A DNA stretch of 64,000 nt from Cinclus cinclus. Its lineage: Eukaryota; Chordata; Aves; Passeriformes; Cinclidae. The stretch is from assembly GCF_963662255.1 (NCBI RefSeq), contig NC_085046.1, positions 135,389,392 through 135,453,391 of the forward strand. Reading direction: 5' to 3'. The stretch's first letter is position 1; each line of letters starts with the position of its first letter. The notes below the pieces were generated by a model. That model was given only the letters and a program-made list of their open reading frames with translations, made no database searches and was not told where the DNA came from. Position numbers and translations under genes: made by a program. This document shows positions 1-13,189 of this stretch, in pieces.

Positions 1-1100
1 GAGTAGAACTATTTTTAAAGTGAGAATAAAGACAACAACACTTGCTGTGATGTACTCAGACAATTGAGAAAGCAGAAAAGCCTGTCCCTGCTATTAACAA
101 TACCACTGTTTGGTTTGTCACTGGGAGTAGATGGAAAGATTGTGTGATAAGTGGGATAAGAACAATAAGGGAATCAGAGAAATTAAGACTAAGTTAGAAA
201 GAGGTTTGAAGTGTTCCCTTTAGTCTTTCCTTTTTGCTCTATCATTTGCTTCTGGATCTCCAATTGTGAGCATCTTCAAATTCATATTTCTTCTTTTGGG
301 GAATGTGATAGGTGTTGTATGGATGACCTGTCAATAATTACATGGTTTAGTCCTCACTTGAGGATTTGTATAAAATACATATAGCCAATGGTCACTTAGG
401 GTACAGATAAAAAGGTGTGCCAACATTTGGAAGAGAGAGTATTTTTTATATATTTTTGTAGCTTTTGCTTCAATTCTTATGTTGAAACAAAACATTATTT
501 GATTAACTTCTTTTATAATTGGGAAACAAAGCCCTGAGTTTGTATAAATCGACTCAACCAACCCAGAAGCCTGTGATTAATAAGCCAGCACTTCTTATGC
601 TGTTGTCAATACTTCTGCAAAATTGGTACAATGCACAAGAGCTGCCTGTACAGATAAACCTAACTTTCATAGGTTTGTGGTTTGGAGGCACTCTGCTACT
701 ATTTCTGTAAACAAAACAAAGTTTTAAATTCCTGTACCAGACATATGTATAAATTGGGTAGGAATCAGAAGCTTATGAGTAATTGAATTTCATAAATAAT
801 ACAATATGCCATGCAATTTTGCAAGAATTATTAAACTTCAGATTCCTCCAGGCATGGCTTCACAATTCAGAGATTTCTTAAGGAAAGAGTTTAAGAAAAC
901 CAAACTGTTGTATAAAAAAGAAACACTTCTAAAAGAAAAAAAATCTGGAAATATTATTTATGGAATACTGTCATTGAGGATTTTATGCAAGGGCCAGACC
1001 ATACCACACTGTAGTGTATAACCTAAATTTATTTCCTAAGCAGGATGGGCAAAGTGAGTAACAGTTCTTATTTGAGACAAAAATATATTTTTAGATCTTG
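1..1100. other. Unique AT-rich noncoding DNA
   Basis: I see no gene, RNA or recognisable repeat here. Short open frames on both strands (up to about 76 codons) have no domain-like composition and are what AT-rich random sequence gives. Confidence 0.6.
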
Positions 1101-1262
1101 TCATGGAATCACAAAATCTTTGAAGCTGGAAGGATTCTCTGGAGATCACAGAGTCCAGCCCCACAATTCAGAGCAGGCTTAGTTGTTATATATTGCTCAG
1201 GGTTGTATTGAGTTAGGTTCTGAATATCTCCAAAAAGTAGACTTTCCACAACTTACCTAGAC
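1101..1262 (-). mobile_element. CR1: CR1 LINE, 3' end fragment
   Basis: Read on the minus strand, this ends in a degenerate ATTCCATGA-type tail, preceded by the GGACTCTGTGATCTCC and TTCCAGCTTC blocks that correspond to the last ~70 bases of avian CR1 3' UTRs. Further in, GGAGATATTCAGAACC and GTGGAAAGTCTAC match the usual CR1 order. The copy is strongly diverged and lacks any coding part, so it is an old 5'-truncated insertion. Similarity fades after 1262, where a short local tandem duplication begins. The call is from remembered CR1 consensus, not a search. Confidence 0.75.
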
Positions 1263-1312
1263 AGTTAGTCATCTTCTTTACAAAGCAGAGTTGGTCATCT
1301 GCTTTACAAAGG
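1263..1312. repeat. 26-bp imperfect tandem duplication
   Basis: Two adjacent copies, 1263-1286 and 1289-1312, share 'GTCATC' and 'CTTTACAAAG' blocks with only about three differences at a period of 26. They lie directly at the inner edge of the CR1 3' fragment. Confidence 0.7.
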
Positions 1313-4300
1313 TAACAGTCTGAGCAGGTAGTGGGTAAAGCTGTGTAAGACAGGTAGATGTTATAGCTGTGCAGGCTCCTCTTGGACACTTCCAACGCAT
1401 CATTGAGCATTGACAATTTGATTGGCACACATCCTGAACACATCCTGTCCTAGAAAGTCCACAAAAGTGTTGTATTGCCACCAAGTGTTGTTCTTCTAGA
1501 ACTTATTTAGTTTATTAAATATAATAGTTGATGGGGAATTTCTGAAAAGGACACTAAAACTGTAAACAGGAAGAGGTAAGAAAGGGGACAGGTGGAATGA
1601 GTCATGTACTAGATAAAAGAAAAGAGACATAGAATTTTATATCAGTTTTGCTAATGAAGGTTTTGTTTCTTGATTTTTTTCTTTAGGATTGAGAAAAATA
1701 TTGACTTTTACTGTTGTTTCTTTCACAAATGTTATCATGCAATTACTATGTGTGCTTATGTACATTATCCATGCATTGGTTCAATAACCTTCTGTACTGA
1801 AACATATTCAAACCAGCCAAGACAATCAAAACGGCAAGCATAAAAATGCTTAAAATAATGATCTGTGGTAGAGAGTACAGTAAAAGACTAGAGAAAATTG
1901 AATCATAGTGTTTGAAGATTTCAGAACCATGCTTCAAGCTAGTGTATTAAAGTTAAGGAATTCAAAACACCAGCTTTAATATGAAATTCAAAGAGTGCTG
2001 CTCTTTCACCACGTTACAACCCCATCACCTTCTCTGTGAAACTCTAATTAGACCTTTGTACTACTGTTATCAAGCTAAACTCAACAGCTAAATTATGCTT
2101 TGTCTTATATTCAGAGCAGTCTTGCTGAAATCACAGCAAGTCAGTGAAGAATTTATTCTAAATATGTATTTGGAATCCGGAACATGTTCTCTATGTTTTA
2201 GCTACTCCATCTGTATATTCACGCTGTATGACTTTTCCTTTTACTGTGCCACGCTATATTTCGGCAATAATAAGTAGGAATCATTTATGAGGACACAGTT
2301 AATGGGTATTCTTAACCCTAGCTGAAAGGAAATATAGGTTCAGGTAAAACTTTGGCATTATGCTTAGTACCCTATGATAGGAGCTGAAGTGCAGAAAGGC
2401 TTATTCACATGCACAAAGCAAAATGGCAATATTCTGATGGCTGTATCTCAGGAATAATTGCAGCTGCCATCATAAAAATGTAGCACCCAAGAAGGTCAGT
2501 TCCCACAAATGTTTAGTCAAATTTTGTTCAGACCTTTCAATTTTGCAAATAGGTCAAGGTACTGTGAGATTTACATACTTGTTGGGACATCACCATCCCC
2601 TAATATGAACCATTTTCATTAGTGGAAAAGAAAAATAAAAAATATGAAATTTGACTGAGTAAATAGTTTACATCACCAGAACAGTTTGCATTTTTGAGAA
2701 ATATTTTAGATATAAACTTGAAACAAGTATTATAGCTTTAGATAAAATCAAGCAGCTAAAAATTGTATGTTTATTATTATGAAAAAGTTAATTTAGAATT
2801 ACTGAAAAAACATGAAGTTGACTGACAGACTCTGATGGACTGAGCTGCTTTAAAATCTTCTGTAAGAATTTAATTTTTGGCACAAAACAACTACTGTTAG
2901 TCAGTGGAAAGCTCCAGTTGTTTGCAGTGGGAACGGACAATGGAAAGGATCTAAACAGAAAAGAGGGATCAGAAGATTTTGCTGCCTAAAGAGGGATTAG
3001 GCACTTGCAAAAACGCAAAATGCCAAATGCAGTTCTGGCACAGTTAGATGAATAACATTCATCTTCCTTAATGGAGGCTGAAAAAAAGACAAAGCCAGAG
3101 GATATAACAAATTCCTTTGCAGTGATTTGCAAAATTTTTAAATTTAGCATTGTGAAGTTTCAATGTAGTGTGCAGACCTGGCAGGTAGGTCCTGCTAGAT
3201 TAGAAGCAGGCATACCAAACTGATTCCATACCAGAATCAGACCACATCAGTGATGGCAGGAGCTGCAGGTCGGGGAGGTTTTACCTCTGACTTGGAACAG
3301 GCAGTATGGATTCCTCTCGACAGCAGTTGACAAATAGAGGTGGATTAAGAGATACCATTCTTGAAATAAAAAGAACTTGAATTCGCATCAGATTCTCAAA
3401 CATTCTGAAACAGCATAGCAACATCTAAATTCATTTATCAGCCTCTGATAACTTCTGTCCATGACCAAGTTCAGTGGGAAAGAACTGGAAGAGAAGAACT
3501 AAGACCATCAGAGGTGCTGTTAAAAAAAAAAAAAAAAAAAGAAAATGTTTTGGTTTTCCTTTTTCAGCTGTATTTTTAAAAATAAAACCAAAAATTATCA
3601 CATCCCTACTAGTGTGAACATCAAGCCGGTGAAAAATCACCTGCAAAGACAGCTGGAAAAAATTTACTTTGTTTTCTTAGAGGCTTGGAGAACGATATAG
3701 CTCTGTGTGTAAACTTTGCTGAAATGAACTTTCTTATAGAGAAGAACCTGTGAACAAGCTGGACCAGTCTTTCTTGATGTTTCAGACCCTAAATCTTAAC
3801 CATTAATGTGTGCAGTGTGGAAGAAAAATAATTTTATATTTCCTCTGTATTTCCTTCAAAAACAGGTTGAGTAACTTCATCACCAGAAAATACATATGAA
3901 TAACTATACATTTAAAGTGACTTCTCTGTTACTTTTTAAGAGGAATTTCTCTACTAGCATGTTTAAAGATTTTGAATTAAAGTACAATCAAATTTCTGAA
4001 AAGGACCATTTAGGAAAAAGTACAAAACACAGTAATACATTTTACAATGTCTCAACAAATTCTGTTTTTTCTAATGATTGATATAAAAATGTTTTGGGAT
4101 GCTTGTTCTATATTTTCATAATCAAATTAATTTCATTATGATTGTTTGAGTCAAAAACACAAAAAACTTCCTGCAGGTAAGGCAACTTAAAATAATGCCA
4201 GATGTGTTAAAATAACTTCCCCAAATCCTTAAATCAATATTCTACTTGTCTTAATATTTGACTTTTTTGAAAAAAGAGTCATATCAAGGTCATATCAACT

Positions 4301-6460
4301 TTTTCTTTACTCCTGTTGAACAATTTTACCTTGTCATGCCTCTTTTACTCCTATTTACAGTATAAAAATGTTAACTGAGCGATCTAATTTGCTTTCTGTA
4401 AGGTTGTTTTGAAGATTCTTTTTCCCTTTGTTGATTCAGTTCAATGAGCTCTTGTGCTTTGAATTGTAAATGATTCTTCTGACAAACACTGGGTGTCTTT
4501 TTTTGTGTGTGTGTGGTTATTTATTGTAAAAAATTTAGAGATGTTTACACAGAAGTGAGTGTTCATTTTAATTCTTTAAGGAAAAGGGGAAAACTTAACA
4601 GCCACAACCTGTAAAACTGGGCCTAAATCCATGTTCCAGAAGCTGCACTGCAATTCCCAAAGACATTGTCGGACATGATTAGCATGTGTTTGCAGGGTTT
4701 CACCTGAAGCATGCCAACTTCCAGCTGATGACATATGAACTGCATTTACAAATAGAAATTCCTAAGCCAGGAGTTTGCAAATGACTTGATTTTTCAACCG
4801 TGCTGAAAACCCTGATCATGGTCTACTTTAGGAGCAAACTGTTGTGCCAAGTGAATAAGAATCATAGATTTTGACATTTCAAAACACAGTCTTTAAAATG
4901 GACGTTTTGTTAATGATTACTATGTACTGATGAACACTGATCATTTTATATCAGTCTAGTGAAGATGGATTTAAATTTGGAAGGTAAATGCAGACAATTT
5001 TGATTGCTTCTGGAGGAAAGTCAATACTAATACTTCTGCATTCTCATCAACTACATAAGCGAAAAGCTTCAACCCTCTAGCCAAGTCACTCAATCTGACA
5101 GCAGGAACAATACTTAAAAGGCTATTATCCTGCAGTTTACCAAGCTAGTCTGACATGCCCTGCAAAATAAAGATTGGAAAAAAAATAAACTGTATGATGG
5201 ATGTGATGTTTAATTGTGTTCAACATAGAAAAACCTATTTTTTAGTGTCCTTGCAACAAAACTGTTTATTTTTCAGACATATAAATAACTGTATTTTCTT
5301 TTGATGTATTTGAAGATTTATGATTGTAACAATCAATTATTGTGGTAAAAATTACTTATTAGATTTTAACATTATGGATTACATAACATACATAAGCGTT
5401 AATTCTATACAGGCTTCAAAGAGGGGTTTAATCAGCTTTTCAATATTAAGCACAATATTAATGGAAACTTAAGTTGAAAATTATTTTTAAAATATTACCA
5501 AATTGTTCCTTTCCTGAAATTTTCTTTATTTTTCCATGAGTATTATCTGTGAGAAGTGCTGGATTAGTAGTTCTAGTGGTTTAATTACTTTCTACTTGCC
5601 TATATTTTGATACTGCAATTTTATTCCAGCTCTAAACTGGGGGGATTTACAAAGGGAGAACATAATAAGTTTTGATTGCTGATAGATATATATACTATTC
5701 TGTCTTTCCAGAGAAATAACCCCATCAACAAAAGAGTTACCAAGGTCAAGAACAACAGTCATAATATTCCTTAGGATAGTATAAATGTTGCAATAGCACC
5801 ATAGCTGCCAATTATCTTACTGCTTGTCACTTCCTTGAGTAAAGGGCTACAGCAACGTTTCTTGGCTAAGCCTCCAACAATTCAGGACCATCACCAAAAT
5901 TCTGCTTCAGACACCAGTTTTGAAATTTTCCTTCTTTCTTATGAAAATATTCAACATTATTCTAAGACTTTAAGGAAACAGAACTGTCTAGATTTAATCT
6001 ACATTTACATGAAGTTGTGCCATGCCTTGTAAGTTACAATACTCAAGTTGCAGTTAAAAAAAGACCACTATATACTACATATCTCTCTCTGCTCCATGAT
6101 TCTAAAATCTGCCATTTTCTTCAGAAAACAATCTAGTGGCTTTACTTTTCCATCAACCGCGAAACAGTTTCATTATTTTCCTATTTTAAATTTGAGCCTG
6201 CCCAAAATTATTTTAACCATAGTGCACTTGTTTAGAGAATGTCAACTTTAACCCTGACCATTTTTAACTAATATTGTGGAGTTCCCTGATTAGTATATTA
6301 ACCTAATGAATCAGTCAGCTAAACCACAGACAATGCAAAAATGTGTGCATCTTCTTTTTCCATGTTTTGTGCCACCTGTCCAGCAGACAACTGCTTAATG
6401 ACTTGTATCATGACAGAGGCTGCTCATTGAAAAAAATCCTGGCAGTGCAAAACACACAAG
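1313..6460. other. Unique AT-rich noncoding DNA
   Basis: There is no gene here and no confident transposon. Contents I can point to are an A19 run at 3522-3540, a short TG run near 4504-4516, and a somewhat more balanced block at 4590-4830 that could be conserved (listed in the findings). Open frames are at most about 71 codons and look random. Confidence 0.55.
3522..3540. repeat. Poly(A) run, 19 bases
   Basis: Uninterrupted A19. No LINE 3' end or processed-gene sequence is recognisable immediately upstream, so whether it is a retrotransposon tail cannot be told. Confidence 0.9.
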
Positions 6461-6596
6461 ACAAGGAGGTGATCCAAAACATCTAGCACAGCTTCACAAA
6501 GGAAAAATTGTGCCTGACCAGTCCAGTAGTCCTCTATGATGGAGTGATGACAGTGGAAGACTGACCAATGTCATCTACCATGACTTCTTAGTTGCT
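6461..6596 (+). mobile_element. CR1: CR1 LINE, internal RT-region fragment
   Basis: The blocks GACAAGGAGGTGAT, CAGCTTCACAAAGG, TGCCTGACCAG, CCTCTATGATGG and GTCATCTACCATGACTTC follow the order of the CR1 ORF2 segment just N-terminal to the RT catalytic motifs, sense on the plus strand. In translation the series reads like DKEV, SFTK, LTSP, FYDG-type motifs, with in-frame stops, so it is dead. Neither the 5' part nor the 3' UTR follows. It is an isolated internal piece, probably what is left after deletion of the flanks. Confidence 0.75.
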
Positions 6597-9500
6597 GAAT
6601 ATTTATGCACACAGACCAAATATGTATCAAATTTCACTACATTTAAAAATAAAATGCACTAAGGCTCCATGAGACATTTGAATTTGTAACAAGGATGTTT
6701 CTGTAGGAGATAGATTGTCATCTATAGTGTCAAAATTCGGACTGATATGAAACAGAAAGTAATTGCTAGAGCCTTCAAGATACTTATTAAGCTAAGGAAA
6801 AAAAAAAAAAGGTCAATTGTCAAAGCAACCAAGTATGTGACAAAGACATAGATAATCACAGCAAGGTCACAATCTCAATTAAAGAAAATATCTTTCAGGG
6901 GAAATAGTAAAAACATGTCCTTGGGTTCTTACCATCCCCTGGTTTCCAAGGAGTAGTCAAAGACCTGAGGATCATTAGGAATGTTTAAGAACTATTGAGC
7001 AATGAAAGGAGAGTATACTTCTTCCCCAGTCTGTGATGTCTTTCAGCTATGTACAGGCAGAGACTTCCTAGCTGATAATTATTTGGGTTTAGTGGAGCAA
7101 CCTAATTTATAATATATCATTGATTACTGTATTCTGCATCCACATTACAATGATGGACATATCTGTTGCTCAGCTACTTGTAGGTTTTAGCTGACTGGTT
7201 TTAGTCTAATCTTATCCATGTAATGTTGATTATGCAATATGGGGAGAACTTGTCTAAGCAAGCACAACCACTGTATTGCACAGCTCATCTGTGGTAACTT
7301 AAGGTTTTGCCCTTCTTTCAATTTTTTGGAACTTTCTCAAAGGAAAGAATTTTATATAGAAGCCAGGTGTATTTGATCTTCAAAATTAAGATTTGTTTTC
7401 ATTTCAACATCCAGAAAATTTCCCTGGCTGCCTTTATGACTTTCATTTCATTTGTGATAACAGCACAGCAGAAGTAAAGTATCTACTCCAGCATGTCTGA
7501 GGGCAATGTGTGGCTCAAATTTTTCCCCTCAACAATGGAGTAAGTAGGTCTTCAAAGAATCACCAAAGTCACTAACTATTCAGATGCAGTCTGATGCTTT
7601 CATGTTTTATGACTTTTAGCTACTTTCTCATCTTCAGAGGGAAATATATTCTCTGCATGAGTGGACCTGAACAAAATCTTACCAGGCAAGCACATAGCAA
7701 AACGTGGCAGAGGATGATTTATTCACCAAAACAAAATGACTCAAGAAGACAGTGAAATGTAGAACAATTTTGGACTCAACAAGAGGAAGAAATTGTTACA
7801 CCTCTCAAAAAAAAATGTATTTATGATTTATATTTTCCTGATTACTTCAAATGTTTTCCAGAACAAGACATTTTTAGGGTCCTTACAATACTTCAGAGTT
7901 TACAAAAGATAACATATTTTTTGGGTTTTATTTACTAAGAAAGATTTTCAAGAGTACTTTTTGCTTTCAGGACTTCAACTATGTAGACTGAGAAAAAGCA
8001 GTTGACAAAAGCAGCACATGAGCAAAATAAACTCCGTGTTAATAAAACATTTAGAATTTGCATTACTGTATTCTTGATTATAATAGTAACAGAACATTAG
8101 CCCTTTAAATTTAATGGATTTAAATTTGATCCTATATTGAATTTAAGAGTATAAGTATTGCATCAAGGTCATCTTGTGCCTGTCTTGGTTCTACTTCAAG
8201 CTTTTTCAAGAAACTAGGGAAGAGTACAGGCATTCTTCTCATTTGATACCTGAACAGACCAAATCATACTTTCCTCAGTGAATGCAGTTACATTTACAGA
8301 AGATACCCTCATTTTCATGCCAACAGTTGTTCCGTATTACTACATACAGAACTCATCTGAATTTGTGTTCATTCTAGCCCACCATGGATCATTTAGTTGC
8401 TTGTATTGTTAAACAGTTTCTTTTATAAAGTTGCAACAGATTATTATCTTTATTAAAGTCAATATTATAAAGTTATTTCTTTTCTATTCATCTTGATAAA
8501 ATGTAGTTTGTTTTAATTCAGTACCCTAATTCCCATCTATGAAACATGATATTAGATTATAACTTGGGTTTTAGATATCTATTCATCATAGATGTCAGAG
8601 ACGACTTTTTTTGGTTGTTTTTTGGTTTGGTTTGGTTTGGTTTGGTTTGTTGTTTATTTTCCTAAAAATAAAAAGTTTATAAAAAATCCAGGCTTGTTAT
8701 TTTAATCTTTTGTTTAACTGGCTTTCATAAGCAGGTTATTTTCTGCAAATATTTCAGATGGTTTATATCAGATAGTTTATAGTTTTTGTAATGCTTCTTT
8801 TTACTGAAGCTTCTAGATATGAATCTTTCTTCAAAAAATTCTACAAAGAAACTACTTTTATTATTCTTCAGGAAAGCCATAGTCTTACATTTACGCTAAA
8901 TATTTGTTTCTTTGTAACTTGTATAAATAATCAATTACCAAACCCATTTAGCACAATACAAGATAGGCTTGTAGAAAAGAAAATTTTTATGAATAAATTT
9001 CCCCAAGCCCACATTCTGATACTGTAGTTCATTTTCATTCTCACATTGAGAGAAAAAGAAGATGCAGCATGAAACTCCCTCTTGTACTCGTCTGGGTGGT
9101 TGGTAAATTCCATTCATGTCTTCCCCACTTTCTGCCTATTTTTTTTCTTTTATCTTCAAGGATTAAACCAGGAGTTAGTGTGATGACCTGGGAATATTTC
9201 TGACTGGAGAAAAAAGACTGGACTGATGCACCTTCCTACAAGCTATCTATTTAGGTTGGGAGTGTATAAGATGAAGTTAATGAATTCTGTGACATTTCTA
9301 ACAGGCAAAATATTCTAATTTCACCAGCCAGTACAGGTTGTAACAGGTGGGTTTGGGAGAAGGAGGAGCTCATGACCTCTGAGGAAATGACACAGGAATG
9401 TCACTGCACATTGAACTACCTTAGCTTATTTCAGAGGAAAAAAATCAAGGAAATTTTTGTCATGTGAAGAGTTTATCAGTTCAACCCAGAGAGAAGAAAG

Positions 9501-11113
9501 AAGCCATTCACACCTGAAATCACTCTCTGCATTGAGTCATTGATGATATTTCCCATATGGCATCATAATTAATATGTATAAATCTGTCTGTAAATTTGAA
9601 GGAAGAAATATTGTGCTGGGCTATCTGCAAAAGGCTTCACTGATCTGACAACAGTATTTTCAAACTTAAGAGACAAAAATAATTGCAAAGAATTAAACTG
9701 ACAAAGAAATGGGAACAAATTTACAAACAAAGTCTTCAGTACTTTGTCCTGACGTGAAAACACTTTTTATTCCCTCTGATTATTTTCCTTGCGTTTAATG
9801 TTTCTGTCCTCATCTTAAGATTAACTACCATCATTCTGATTATATCTTCAACTGTCTCAAAAAGCTTGGGATATCAGCCTTGTAATGCATTTTGTTCCTC
9901 ATTCTCCCAACTAGATCCATCGTTTGCTTTTGTCCTCCTAGCTCTCTCTGGCACAACAAATGCCTTTGAGAGTTAACCTAAAAATTGCCTTACTTCTTAT
10001 TTGGACCTACCTCTCAGAAAAACTTCCACAGTGTTTTGAAATATTAATCAGTCAAATCAATAATATATATTTTGTGTATTGTGGTTTAAGAAGAAAAATG
10101 ATTCAGCTGCAAATGGCTTTCACAAACAATATTTCTAATGTATCTGTGACAATTTCATTGCTGCTTTCTACAGTTTAGTCTTCTTACCAGAATATATCTG
10201 AAAATATTAGACTGAATAGGCCTAATCTAAAATACTCACCTTTATTTTGCATTTTTTTACAACCTTTTGATGTTGTAAAATTATACATTAAAATAGAATA
10301 TCAAGATTTTTTTCCCACCACATAATATACAATTCTGGTATATAATCTGGTCATCCTTGTGGTAATCATCAAATGTGAGTAGGGAGATCTGCTACTGTAG
10401 GAGAAAAACAGATGATGCCAAAATTTACCTCATTTTTCATCCACAGAAAGTTTTACTAATACTTTCTGAATTGATGTAGGTTGAGGTGGTTTAAGTCCAT
10501 TTCAATGACTGTATCTACATTTATAAAATAGATCAAGAAACAATGAATACTATTTCTTAATACCTTAACACAGATAGCTCATCTGTTTATGTAAGTATGT
10601 ATTTAAAATAACAACCAAGGGAGGGCCACTGAGCAGGCGCCTAAGAGTAGGAAAAACGGCATATGCTGAATTCATTACCAGTCCCATATTACAAGCATTT
10701 TCCTTTTAATTTAAACAACCTTTTCTTCTATATTTAAATTGCAGAATGCTGTAATAGGCAACAGCATCTCTAAAAACAGAATGATTTTTTTTTAATAACA
10801 TGATATTATATTGCTGTTTCCATGATTTCCAACATTGCAGCAGCTTTGAAAAAGCTAGATAAGAATTTTCTCTAGATTTTTATTTTTACTTTAAGGAAGC
10901 ATAAGATAGATTAGGGTTTTCTCTAGAACTTTTTTATTTTTGTAAAGCATTAATGAACGACTTTTCTGTTCTTTAAAGAAAAACTCATAAAAATGGAAGT
11001 TCTTACGAGTGGATGCTGTTTGTTTTTTTGTTTGTTTTAAACAGCTAACAGGACCAAATCAAAATATTCAGGTATACTCCCTGCCTGGAGTTCTTTAATT
11101 GGAAAGAGTATGA
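6597..11113. other. Unique AT-rich noncoding DNA
   Basis: I see no gene and no confident transposon apart from the pentanucleotide tract listed separately. Short open frames, for example 8791-9027, carry no recognisable domain. Confidence 0.55.
8618..8649. repeat. (TTTGG)n microsatellite
   Basis: About six tandem TTTGG units, preceded by a T-rich leader with a TTGG start. It is short and nearly perfect. Confidence 0.9.
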
Positions 11114-11250
11114 TGTCATAGATGCGAAACAAAGCCTAGATATTTAGCAAAATTTAGATTGCTTTATTTGATATAGACGGAGCAAGCAGCGCTGGGGAAC
11201 AAGAGGGGTCACCGCCCACTCCACGCTCTGTCGAACCTTGGTTTGCAGCT

Positions 11251-11260
11251 CCTTTTTATA
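11251..11260 (-). promoter_or_regulatory. LTR TATA box
   Basis: TATAAAAAGG on the minus strand, placed about 85 bases before the AATAAA signal of the same LTR. A transcript would run leftwards toward 11163. Confidence 0.6.
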
Positions 11261-11358
11261 GTACGGTTTTCCTTGTAGTCTCCGGACAGTTTGTCAAGTG
11301 GCCACCTGGTCTTGGTAGACAAGGAACAGTAGACATGGGGAGTCTTAACAGGTAAGTT

Positions 11359-11462
11359 GCAATTGATTACACAAAGGAAGGAAATTTGGTATTGCAAAAT
11401 CTTTCAGGCTGCAATTGATTATACAAAGTCAGGAAATCAGATTTTGAAATATCTTTCAGGCC
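11359..11462 (-). repeat. Two tandem 52-bp copies inside the LTR U3
   Basis: GCAATTGATTA starts at 11359 and again at 11411, and both copies end in CTTTCAGGC. The units are diverged but colinear over the full 52 bases. They sit upstream of the TATA box on the minus strand, where retroviral enhancer repeats lie. Confidence 0.85.
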
Positions 11463-11483
11463 ATGGGAAACCCTTGTTTAACA

Positions 11484-12754
11484 AACTGGTATCAAATACA
11501 ATTTACTAAAAAAACACTATATTCATAAGAGGGGGATTTAAACAGAATTATTTAATCATACATATTTTTCTCTATCTAATGTCTATGCTTCATTTCAGAC
11601 CTTAGTATTCTGGTTTATACAAACCCCAGTGCTTTTATGATTAACATGAATCTTTTATCAATTATCACAATGCCTAACTTTTTTGAGGAAACACTGACAT
11701 TTAGACTTTGGCCCTGCCAAGTGTATAAGTTTGCTACCACTCCTCTCCTCTTCAAAATGTTTTACAATCCATCTAGCTCACATGAAACACATACAACCTC
11801 TGGGAGATGCCACTTTTGACTGATAGGATAAACATTCCTACTGGTCTAACAATTATCTTAGCCACATGTAATCGTACTAATTCTGTCAAGGAAAATAAGC
11901 CCATGAGTGGTAGTAGATGTGACACTGGAACCTCTGGCTGTGTGGAGAGGGGTAAAGGGTGAAAAACCAAACTAGCATGCAGATATTCAGCTTTTGCATG
12001 CTTTTACAATGATGTCAAGTCTCACCTCGTTGAGAGAGCATGTGCTTCAATGTGTTCAACTTGCATATCAAGTATAGTACTAAACTCAATAGTTACACCA
12101 GCATAAGAATACATAAGGAAGGCTCATGCTTCCCACTTGATATTAGTCTCCTTGGAAGAAAGAAGGAAACAGACATGGAAGTCATCAGCTCATGAGTGCA
12201 CTTGGCAATAGCTATATCTGTACATACAAACAGAAGTATAACACAAAGTTATCTATGTTTTGGATAAAAAAGCCCCTTTTTAAATTGTGTATGCACCACA
12301 TTCTCATGAGGAAAAAAATCCAAACACATTCTCTCAAAATGTTTTCATTGTATAATGAACAAAAAATGTAGAAATGCACAAATGAGTGGAATTCTGAGCT
12401 AGTAAATTAATGTAGTGGTGTGAAATGCTGTTTAGACCTTACCAGTAAAGAGCTCAGGAAATCAGTTTTCACTGGCAGTAGTGAAGGGATAGTATTTGGA
12501 AGTCTACACTCAAAAGCCAGCTCCTTGATAATTGCGGCTATTTGAGAAGCTTCAGATGTCCTTAGAGGTCTTCAAAGAAAGTCTGGAAGAAGTACCAGAA
12601 GGCTGGCTGCCTCAAATACCTCTGCTAAGAAGCCTCATCAAAGTCTTCTCCCCCTCTTCATGTGAAAGCTGTTTTTAACCTGAGGTTTTGTGTATGGTTA
12701 TGGCCCAAGCTGTGTTGTATCAACCTTAGAGATCCTTCATTCAGTCACTAATTT
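11484..12754. other. Unique noncoding DNA
   Basis: No gene is visible. Several short blocks are more GC-balanced (around 11900 and 12480-12650), but I recognise no element in them. Confidence 0.5.
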
Positions 12755-13189
12755 TAACTCACAGATTTGACTTCCAGGTTTGATGTCAGACTTGTTTCAA
12801 TATGATGGCCTTGTTTGGTAATTTCTGAATAGTTTCTAATCCTGGCTAATTATTTCCAGATCTAACCTGACCTTGACTCATTAACTCAGCTTCCTGAGTT
12901 GGCTTCAGATCTTCGTTTTCAAGAGGGACTTGTTTGGCTACCTGTATTTTTGTTGAATCTGGTTACCATTGCCAGATGTGCTCTGCTTGCTTTGCTGGCA
13001 CTGCCTGTGACACAACTGCCTGTCCCTCCCCTAGCATTGCCCTTTCATCCTGTTCTCACTTGCTACATCCTGATAGATCTAATTGCAGTCTTCCATGCCT
13101 TAAGGAGGAGGGTGCTTGGAGAAGATAGTGCCTGGTTCATCTCAGGGACTCACAGGGAAATTACCAGAGGAAATAAACACAAGATATTG
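12755..13189. other. GC-richer unclassified island
   Basis: This stands out from the AT-rich surroundings and contains repeated short words (CTGACCTTGACTC, CTTCCTGAG, CTGCCTGT). An open frame on the plus strand (12899-13195, 98 codons) is rich in Leu, Val and Ala, but I see no conserved motif and no splice context, and the composition of the DNA explains it. It abuts a CR1 3' end, so it could be the inner part of an old transposon that I cannot name. Confidence 0.35.

Larger units (their letters stand above)
11114..11483 (-). mobile_element. Solo LTR of an endogenous retrovirus
   Basis: On the minus strand the element opens with TGTTAAACAAGGG (ending at 11483). It carries a TATA box TATAAAAAGG (11251-11260) and, about 85 bases further on, an AATAAA polyadenylation signal (11163-11168), then a short AT-rich U5 and a TG..CA-type end near 11114. 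This U3-TATA-R-AATAAA-U5 order is what defines an LTR. The region around R is GC-richer than its surroundings. No primer-binding site or coding sequence flanks it, so it is a solo LTR of about 370 bp. The flanking target duplication is unclear: GTATGA (11108-11113) and GTATCA (11489-11494) agree at 5 of 6 bases but the right one is 5 bases off the predicted end. I do not know the family. Confidence 0.7.

Noticed and set aside
11108..11494. GTATGA/GTATCA as the target duplication of the 11.1-kb LTR
   Set aside because: Only 5 of 6 bases agree, and the right copy lies five bases outside the TGT...ACA end; kept as unproven.
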